A stretch of 64,000 nucleotides of DNA, from positions 1 through 64,000 of the forward strand of contig CAZFJL010000013.1 in NCBI GenBank assembly GCA_964518905.1, in the 5' to 3' direction. The DNA is from RDYZ01 sp964518905. GTDB taxonomy: Bacteria; Cyanobacteriota; Cyanobacteriia; Cyanobacteriales; Geitlerinemataceae. Under the pieces are notes generated by a model. It saw only the letters and a list, made by a program, of their open reading frames with translations, made no database searches and had not been told where the DNA came from. Both the position numbers and the translations under genes were made by a program. Shown one piece after another: positions 58,479 through 64,000 of this stretch; position 1 is the stretch's first letter, and every line of letters starts with the position of its first letter.

Positions 58479-58946
58479 ATGCACCATGCTTCGATTCGGA
58501 CGGCGAACATTCACCGCGCGATCGCCTTTTATGAGCGGTTGGGGTTCGCGGTATCCGAGCGCTTCACGACGGGGTATACGCTGGCCTGCTGGATGGAGGG
58601 TCGCGAGGATCTGGACGGGCGCATTGAGTTGATCGAAATTCCCGAGCCGCAGCCCGCGCCGGATGCTTTCCATGATGAGCATTACGTCGGCTACTACCAT
58701 CTCTCGTTTGACCTGAGCGATCGCGCGGCCTCTTTACCGGACTGGCTGGACGCGCTGCGATCGCGGTTTGAGCGATCGGCCACGTCCGAAACATCAGAAA
58801 ATGCGGAAAATCCGGATGCGACGCTAACCGTTTTGCTCGAACCGCAACAGCAGCAAATCGGCACGGGGCTTTACGAGGTTGCGTTTATCGCTGATGCGGA
58901 TGGTTTACCGCTGGAACTGATTCGCCGCTTGACTGGGCTGTCGTGA
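58479..58946 (+). CDS. VOC-superfamily (glyoxalase/dioxygenase fold) protein
   Basis: A 155-residue protein with two beta-alpha-beta-beta-beta modules. It starts MHHASIRTANIHRAIAFYERLGF, the usual first module of lactoylglutathione-lyase-like proteins. The four metal-ligand positions look filled: His2 or His3, Glu50 in IELIEI, His74 in YYHLSFDL and Glu146 in LPLELIRR. A variable loop of about 25 residues separates the modules. The function could be glyoxalase-like or another metal-dependent reaction; the substrate cannot be assigned. Confidence 0.8.
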   Translation: MHHASIRTANIHRAIAFYERLGFAVSERFTTGYTLACWMEGREDLDGRIELIEIPEPQPAPDAFHDEHYVGYYHLSFDLSDRAASLPDWLDALRSRFERSATSETSENAENPDATLTVLLEPQQQQIGTGLYEVAFIADADGLPLELIRRLTGLS

Positions 58947-59024
58947 TTGATCGGTGATTCGTTAGGACGACTCAAAAAAGTGATCTGGCAACGTGCAATC
59001 GGGTTAGGACAGAATTCTAAATCA

Positions 59025-59081
59025 CCGTGGCGCGGGCTTCTAGCCTGCGAAAACCGGGCAGGCGAGACGCCCGCGCTACGG
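59025..59081. repeat. Long hairpin repeat, family C, copy 2
   Basis: CCGTGGCGCGGGC pairs with GCCCGCGCTACGG, with an inner pair GCCTGC / GCAGGC. It is homologous base for base along most of its length to 52898-52954. It lies just before the convergent end of the gene at 59101-59706. Confidence 0.78.
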
Positions 59082-59100
59082 GTGTCTTAAACCCAATCGT

Positions 59101-59706
59101 TTATTCATCTTTCTGTAACTCTTCCAAAGCCGCTAGGGTGATTTCCAGGCTGAGTTTGGCGCGTTCAATTTTTGACAGGTCATCCCAGGCCACATCTTCG
59201 CTGACCGCCGATCGCGTCGATTGATCACGCATTGCGAGGGCATAGGGTCGTGCGATCGTGCGCCAATCATCCGACGACCAACCCGTAATCGAACCATCCA
59301 CACAGCTAATCAATTGCGCGATCGCCGCTTGACCACTGCGCTCGACCTTGCCCGTTAGTGCCGCAGCTCGATCGATGATGCTGTCGAGCAAATCCGCCGG
59401 AACGCGATCCCCAAAGCGTTCACGCAGGCGAGCCAAGGGTGACGTCACATCGGCAGTCTCGACGCTCGTTTGTTCCCAGAGGCCGTCAAGCGTACGAAAG
59501 AAACGGGCGGCTCCAGCCTCGATCGCTTCCTCCGTCCAGCCCAGATCGCCATCGTCGATCGTCAGGTCGCGGTCAAGCTGTGGGTGGAATTCGAGCGACT
59601 GCCAAGCGTAGGGGGAGTCGTCTTCGAGGTGCAGGCGATCGAGCAGGGCGAATTCAACCTGAGCTTTGACGGCGGAATCGGTGCGGTCGGGGGATGGGTT
59701 AGCCAT
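59101..59706 (-). CDS. Uncharacterised soluble helical protein
   Basis: The protein has 201 residues, acidic and largely helical, with no signal or membrane segment. Recognisable stretches are WQSLEFHPQLDRDLTIDDGDLGWT, PLARLRERFGDRVPADLLDSIIDRA and GQAAIAQLISCVDGSITGW followed by DDWRTIARPYALAMR. This has the look of a cyanobacteria-specific conserved family, but I cannot name it or give a function. It is a single gene on the minus strand. Confidence 0.7.
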   Translation of the reverse strand: MANPSPDRTDSAVKAQVEFALLDRLHLEDDSPYAWQSLEFHPQLDRDLTIDDGDLGWTEEAIEAGAARFFRTLDGLWEQTSVETADVTSPLARLRERFGDRVPADLLDSIIDRAAALTGKVERSGQAAIAQLISCVDGSITGWSSDDWRTIARPYALAMRDQSTRSAVSEDVAWDDLSKIERAKLSLEITLAALEELQKDE

Positions 59707-60099
59707 GATTGAGATGCGATGCGCGTGGGGAGGATGATCGGAGGATCAAGGATGCTGTCGTTGTACGTTAGCCGAATACGTTAAGCGAGTGCTCTAACCG
59801 AAAAGGGGCAAGCTGATGAATTCGCGTATGCCGTTTTTTCAACTGTCCTACTCTACTAAACTACAAGGTCACCTTTGAATTTCCAGATGTTCATCAAAAT
59901 TTCGTTTGATGGGTTGCTTAGGATTGTCCTCACGTCTGAGTTGTCACGGTTTGGGCTTTTTTATGAGGAGTGATGGGAGAGTGTTGAATATCAACGTTTA
60001 ACCTCAACTCCCAGACCCTCAATTCCAACCGATATCAATTCTTTGTCCATGCTTGGATTGCAACAGAATTCCAACGCATTCCAATTCCAACCGGAGAAT
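59707..60099. other. Gap between the hypothetical gene and nadE
   Basis: A 393-base gap. The region 59870-60080 is A+T-rich with repeated TCCAA and CAACTCC words (ATTCCAAC occurs three times between about 60018 and 60090). No gene, terminator or structured repeat is evident. Confidence 0.3.
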
Positions 60100-61830
60100 T
60101 TAAACCGACGTCGTCCGCCGTGCGGCGATCGGCATTCGCCAGCCCGTACCAAAGGCGCGATCGGTGATTTTCAGACCTGGAGCGGCCTGACGGCGTTTAA
60201 ACTCGGCGCGGGTGACGAGGGTGATGATGCGCTCAACGGTGGCGCGATCGTGTCCGGCGGCGATGATTTGGTCGGCGGATTGGTGACTGTGGACGAGGCG
60301 ATCGAGGATGTCGTCGAGGGTGTCGTAGTCGGGTAGGGAGTCGCTGTCGCGCTGGTCGGGGCGTAGTTCGGCGCTGGGGGGTTTTTCGAGCACGTTACGC
60401 GGCACGATTTCATGATCACGATCGCCGCCACGATCGCGATTCAGCCATTCACACAGCGCATACACCCGCGTTTTCGGCACATCGGCAATCACCGCCAGAC
60501 CGCCATTCATATCGCCATAGAGCGTGCAATAGCCAACCGCAACCTCGGATTTATTGCCCGTTGACAGTAATAAATAGCCGAATTTATTGGCGATCGCCAT
60601 GAGCAGCGTGCCGCGAATCCGTGATTGTAAGTTCTCCTCTGCGACGCCCGGTTCGGTTCCGGCGAAGAGTGTTTCTAAGGACTGATCAAACCCGTTCATC
60701 ATTGGCGCGATCGGCAGGGTTTGCGTTTTAATGCCGAGATTTTCTGCCAGGGCGATCGCGTCATCGACCGAGGCTTGGGAGGTGTAGGGCGACGACATCA
60801 AGACGCCGAGGACGTTTTCCGCGCCGAGGGCTTCCGCTGCGATCGCCGCCACCAGGGTGGAATCGATCCCGCCACTCAGCCCCAAAATTGCCCGCGAAAA
60901 TCCACATTTGCGGGCATAGTCGCCGACGCCCAGCACTAGCGCCGCCCAAATTTCGGCGTTGTCGTCGTCGGGGTAGGGCGCGATCGTGGCCGGTGTAGGG
61001 GTTTGGGTTTGGGTTTGGGTGGGGGAATCGATCGCGGCGCTGATCGCGTCGGTTTGGCAGTGGGCGGCGCGGGCGACGATCGCGCCGTTGCGATCGACCA
61101 CGACGCTATTGCCATCAAAAATCAGATCATCGTTGCCGCCGACCTGGTTGGCATAGAAAATCGGCAGGTTGTAGCGCTGGGCGGCGTCACACAGCATTGC
61201 TTCGCGTAGCTTCTGTTTCCGCAGGGTATAGGGCGAAGCGGAGAGATTGACGATCGCATCGACGCCCGCTGCGGCGAGGTCGGCGATCGGGTTGACGCGA
61301 TAGTTGCGTTTGCCCCAAAAGGCTTCGTCGTTCCACAGGTCTTCGCAAATGGTCACGCCGATCGTCTGGGTTTGCCCTGCGGCGTTGAGCGTAAAAATAT
61401 TGCGCGTTACATCCACATTCGGGTCTGGCTCGAAGTAGCGATTTTCGTCGAATACGTCGTAGGTCGGCAGCAATCGTTTATGGAAGATTTTCGCGATCGC
61501 GCCGTGTTGTAGCAGCGCAATGCTGTTAAACAGGGCTTTGCCGCCTTCGCGATCGGCGTCGGGATTGCGGACGGCCATGCCCACGAGGACGGCGAGTTCG
61601 GGCGGCAGGCGACGGGCGAGGTCGCGGACGGTGGTGTCCATCGCGTCGATGAAGCTGGGGTCGAGCAGCAGGTCGCGGGGGGGGTAGCCGCAGATGGAGA
61701 GTTCGGGGGTGAGCAGGAGGGCGCTGTCGATCGCGTTTTGGGCGGCGTGCTGGGCGGCGGCGAGGATGCGATCGGCGTTGCCACTGAGGTCGCCGACGGT
61801 GGGGTTGAGCTGGGCGATCGCGATGTTCAT
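60100..61830 (-). CDS. nadE: Glutamine-dependent NAD+ synthase
   Basis: The protein has 576 residues. The N-terminal nitrilase-type amidase domain (1-260) has the catalytic triad Glu43 in LTPELSICG, Lys118 in FHKRLLPTYDVFDE and Cys162 in GVTICEDLWND. It releases ammonia from glutamine. The C-terminal synthetase domain has the PP-loop LSGGIDSTLVAA, then GTLLMAIANKFGYLLLSTGNKSE, and amidates nicotinic-acid adenine dinucleotide to NAD+. I chose the ATG at 61830 (MNIAIAQLNPTVGDL) because it gives the family N terminus; the open frame extends 54 codons further to 61992 with unrelated sequence. Confidence 0.95.
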   Translation of the reverse strand: MNIAIAQLNPTVGDLSGNADRILAAAQHAAQNAIDSALLLTPELSICGYPPRDLLLDPSFIDAMDTTVRDLARRLPPELAVLVGMAVRNPDADREGGKALFNSIALLQHGAIAKIFHKRLLPTYDVFDENRYFEPDPNVDVTRNIFTLNAAGQTQTIGVTICEDLWNDEAFWGKRNYRVNPIADLAAAGVDAIVNLSASPYTLRKQKLREAMLCDAAQRYNLPIFYANQVGGNDDLIFDGNSVVVDRNGAIVARAAHCQTDAISAAIDSPTQTQTQTPTPATIAPYPDDDNAEIWAALVLGVGDYARKCGFSRAILGLSGGIDSTLVAAIAAEALGAENVLGVLMSSPYTSQASVDDAIALAENLGIKTQTLPIAPMMNGFDQSLETLFAGTEPGVAEENLQSRIRGTLLMAIANKFGYLLLSTGNKSEVAVGYCTLYGDMNGGLAVIADVPKTRVYALCEWLNRDRGGDRDHEIVPRNVLEKPPSAELRPDQRDSDSLPDYDTLDDILDRLVHSHQSADQIIAAGHDRATVERIITLVTRAEFKRRQAAPGLKITDRAFGTGWRMPIAARRTTSV

Positions 61831-62029
61831 GGCCGATTTAGCGAGGGACTGCGGGGTTTGTCCTATTTTACGCGGGGGATTTTGGTGCGGGCGATCGAAA
61901 TTATTCTGGGTTCGCGCGTGAGTTTGAGTTTTTTGATTATTTTGGATCATCAAAAAACACCGAAGCCCCAAAACCATAACGGTTATGGTCAAGCCAGCAG
62001 CGCGTCAGTCGCCCCAGTTAAAAATTGAA
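61831..62029. other. Region between nadE and the dispersed repeat
   Basis: About 200 bases, open in the nadE frame but not protein-like. No clear promoter elements were identified. The divergent promoters of nadE and of the flavoprotein gene should lie between here and 62247. Confidence 0.3.
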
Positions 62030-62085
62030 TGGATCGCAGGCAGCGAGACCTTTGAGATTGTCAAAATCTCAAAGGTCTGAAGTCA
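62030..62085. repeat. Dispersed hairpin repeat, copy 3
   Basis: GAATGGATCGCAGG, then CGAGACCTTTGAG, a short loop and CTCAAAGGTCTGAAG. It matches the copies at 26628-26690 (inverted) and 27655-27712, some 34 kb away. Confidence 0.85.
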
Positions 62086-62117
62086 AACATTCAGTCAAAT
62101 ATTCAGTCAAACATTCA
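62082..62117. repeat. Three 12-bp tandem repeats
   Basis: GTCAAACATTCA, GTCAAATATTCA and GTCAAACATTCA follow directly on the hairpin repeat, one substitution apart. Confidence 0.85.
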
Positions 62118-62247
62118 GACGTTGCACCAAAGATATGTATCGATTGTTGAGGGGTCAGGGAAAACCCCACACAGTTCGGCGACGAGGATGTCACACTTTC
62201 TATAGTTAAAACTGTCGAATCATTCCCTTACGCAAGAGAGCAACCCC

Positions 62248-63975
62248 ATGCTGGAACATGACGTCATCATTGTTGGCGGTGGCCTCGCCGGAACCCGCGC
62301 CGCCGTCGAGATCGCCCGATCGCGACCCGACGCCAATATCGCCGTCATCGCCAAAACCCACCCCATCCGATCGCACTCCGTCGCCGCCCAAGGCGGCATC
62401 GCCGCCACCCTCAAAAACGTCGATGACACCGATAGCTGGGAAGCCCACGCCTTCGACACCGTCAAAGGTTCCGACTACCTCGCCGACCAAGACGCCGTCG
62501 CCCTCCTGACCCAGGAAGCCCCCAACGTCGTCATCGACCTCGAACACATGGGCGTTCTGTTCTCCCGGCTCGATGATGGCCGCATCGCCCAGCGTGCCTT
62601 TGGCGGGCACTCCCACCGCCGCACCTGCTACGCTGCCGACAAAACCGGCCACGCCATCCTGCACGAACTCGTCAATAACCTCAAACGCTACGGCGTCACG
62701 GTGTACGAAGAGTGGTACGTCATGCGGACGATCGTTGAGGGCGGCACGGCGAAAGGTCTCGTGGTCTACCACATCGAAACCGGACGCATCGAAGTGATTC
62801 GCGCTCGCGCGGTGATGCTTGCCACCGGTGGTTATGGCCGTGTGTTTAATACGACATCGAACGATTATGCCTCCACCGGCGACGGGCTCGCGATGGCGGC
62901 GCAGTGCGGCTTGCCATTGGAAGATATGGAATTTGTGCAGTTTCACCCGACGGGGCTGTATCCGGCGGGGGTGCTGATTTCTGAGGCGGTGCGCGGCGAA
63001 GGGGCATATCTGCGGAATGTGAACGGCGATCGCTTCATGGAAAACTACGCGCCGAACCAGATGGAACTCGCGCCTCGTGACATCACCTCGCGGGCGATCA
63101 CCCTGGAAGTTCGCGCCGGTCGTGGGGTCAAGCTCGACGGTTCAGCGGGTGGCCCCTTCGTCCATCTGGATCTGCGCCACATGGGTCGCGAGAAGATCAT
63201 GGAGCGTGTACCGTTTTGTTGGGAAGAGGCGTACCGTTTAGCGGGCGTCGATGCTGCCGAGGAGCCGATGCCGGTTCGTCCGACGGCGCATTATTCCATG
63301 GGCGGCATTCCGGTGAATACGCGCGGACAGGTGCGATCGAGCGCCGACGGGCTAACCCACGCGCTCTACGCGGCGGGTGAGTGTGCCTGTGTCTCGGTGC
63401 ATGGCGCGAACCGGCTCGGGAGCAATTCGCTACTCGAATGTGTGGTGTACGGCAAACTGACGGGCGCGGCGATCGCGGAGGATCTGCCGACCTATAAGCA
63501 GCCGGAGATCGACGAGGCGAAATATATTGCCGAGGCCAAAGCTCGCATCCAGGGTTTGCTCGATCGGCGCGATGGCGAACGGATCGACGCCGTGCGTCAG
63601 GATTTGCAAGACTGCATGAGCGAGCATTGCAGCGTCTTTCGTACTGATGAAGTGATGCGCGAGGGGCTGGAGCGGTTAAACGCAATTTGCGATCGGGCGG
63701 GTCGTGTGGTGCTGGGCGATCGGGGTACGCTCTGGAATACGGAGCTGATCGAAGCGATGGAAATCGAAAGCCTGACTGTAGTGGCGCAAACGATTTTGCA
63801 TTCGGCCTTGCAACGTCAGGAAAGCCGGGGCGCTCATTCCCGCGAGGATTTCCCGAAACGCGACGATGGTAAATTCCTCAAGCACACCCTGGCCTACTAC
63901 TCGCCTGCTGGCGTTGAGATTACGCATATGCCGGTCGCCTTGGGTATGTTTGAGCCGAAGGAACGGAAATATTAG
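62248..63975 (+). CDS. sdhA: Succinate dehydrogenase / fumarate reductase flavoprotein subunit
   Basis: The protein has 575 residues. The dinucleotide fold VIIVGGGLAG is at 7-15, and the covalent-FAD His43 lies in RSHSVAAQGGIAA. The substrate and capping-domain segments FHPTGLYPAGVLISEAVRGEG and RPTAHYSMGGIPVN follow, then the FAD-binding GECACVSVHGANRLGSNSLLE. The C-terminal helical domain ends HMPVALGMFEPKERKY. It oxidises succinate to fumarate at the thylakoid or cytoplasmic membrane and feeds the plastoquinone pool in cyanobacteria. AAGAGAG lies about 10 bases before the ATG. No sdhB lies within the window; in cyanobacteria the subunits are often unlinked. Confidence 0.94.
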   Translation: MLEHDVIIVGGGLAGTRAAVEIARSRPDANIAVIAKTHPIRSHSVAAQGGIAATLKNVDDTDSWEAHAFDTVKGSDYLADQDAVALLTQEAPNVVIDLEHMGVLFSRLDDGRIAQRAFGGHSHRRTCYAADKTGHAILHELVNNLKRYGVTVYEEWYVMRTIVEGGTAKGLVVYHIETGRIEVIRARAVMLATGGYGRVFNTTSNDYASTGDGLAMAAQCGLPLEDMEFVQFHPTGLYPAGVLISEAVRGEGAYLRNVNGDRFMENYAPNQMELAPRDITSRAITLEVRAGRGVKLDGSAGGPFVHLDLRHMGREKIMERVPFCWEEAYRLAGVDAAEEPMPVRPTAHYSMGGIPVNTRGQVRSSADGLTHALYAAGECACVSVHGANRLGSNSLLECVVYGKLTGAAIAEDLPTYKQPEIDEAKYIAEAKARIQGLLDRRDGERIDAVRQDLQDCMSEHCSVFRTDEVMREGLERLNAICDRAGRVVLGDRGTLWNTELIEAMEIESLTVVAQTILHSALQRQESRGAHSREDFPKRDDGKFLKHTLAYYSPAGVEITHMPVALGMFEPKERKY

Positions 63976-64000
63976 GCCACAATTCTGAAGTTGAATCCCG

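Noticed and set aside
1..64000. rRNA, tRNA or known riboswitches
   Set aside because: No T-arm, anticodon-arm or rRNA signature and no riboswitch consensus was recognised by eye; a covariance-model scan would settle this.

Overview
The window is chromosomal DNA of a cyanobacterium. Three things show this: psbM of photosystem II, dense HIP1 palindromes (GCGATCGC) across most genes, and a phototaxis-type chemosensory operon of the pil/pix/ptx kind. Most of the window is moderately GC-rich, but about 36.7-49 kb and 53-54.7 kb are visibly richer in A+T. No rRNA, tRNA, CRISPR array, prophage or intact transposase gene was found. Short non-coding mobile repeats are abundant.

Layout. 0-0.9 kb: a gamma-glutamylcyclotransferase-like protein. 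1.6-14.4 kb: a complete chemosensory operon, PatA-type regulator - CheY - CheW - soluble receptor with seven GAF domains - hybrid CheA. 14.4-18.5 kb: a convergent two-partner-secretion adhesin and a hotdog thioesterase. 19-25 kb: a tandem universal stress protein, psbM beside a 2Fe-2S ferredoxin, a TolC-type channel, surE and a flippase-like membrane protein. 25.3-29.9 kb: a four-gene sugar or compatible-solute ABC transporter whose intergenic gaps carry dispersed hairpin repeats. 30-36.6 kb: rpsF, an orphan protein, a heptosyltransferase-like enzyme, a PEP-synthase/rifampin-phosphotransferase-like protein and a hexose-phosphate mutarotase.

37.4-46.1 kb: an N-type (alternative) rotary ATPase operon followed by a CPA1 Na+/H+ antiporter. 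Its gene order is R-B-E-F-A-G-D-C-Q, a circular permutation of the usual D-C-Q-R-B-E-F-A-G. 46.4-49.7 kb: a tight desaturase / MetX-like hydrolase / GlnT-type glutamine-synthetase cassette. 50.3-52.3 kb: an EF-G paralogue with altered GTPase motifs. 52.4-54.7 kb: a tandem cluster of palindromic elements and an A+T-rich GT39 glycosyltransferase. 54.8-64 kb: an ene-reductase, argJ, a convergent 51-codon gene that resembles the PII-interacting arginine regulator PirA, small conserved proteins, glutamine-dependent NAD+ synthase and a succinate dehydrogenase/fumarate reductase flavoprotein.

The genes suggest a motile, light-responsive cyanobacterium equipped for salt or ion stress (N-ATPase, antiporter, solute uptake). 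The observations most worth following are the permuted N-ATPase operon with a two-glutamate c subunit, the desaturase-hydrolase-GlnT cassette, the argJ/PirA pair, the RPH-like phosphotransferase, the receptor built from 183-residue GAF repeats, and several families of palindromic elements.
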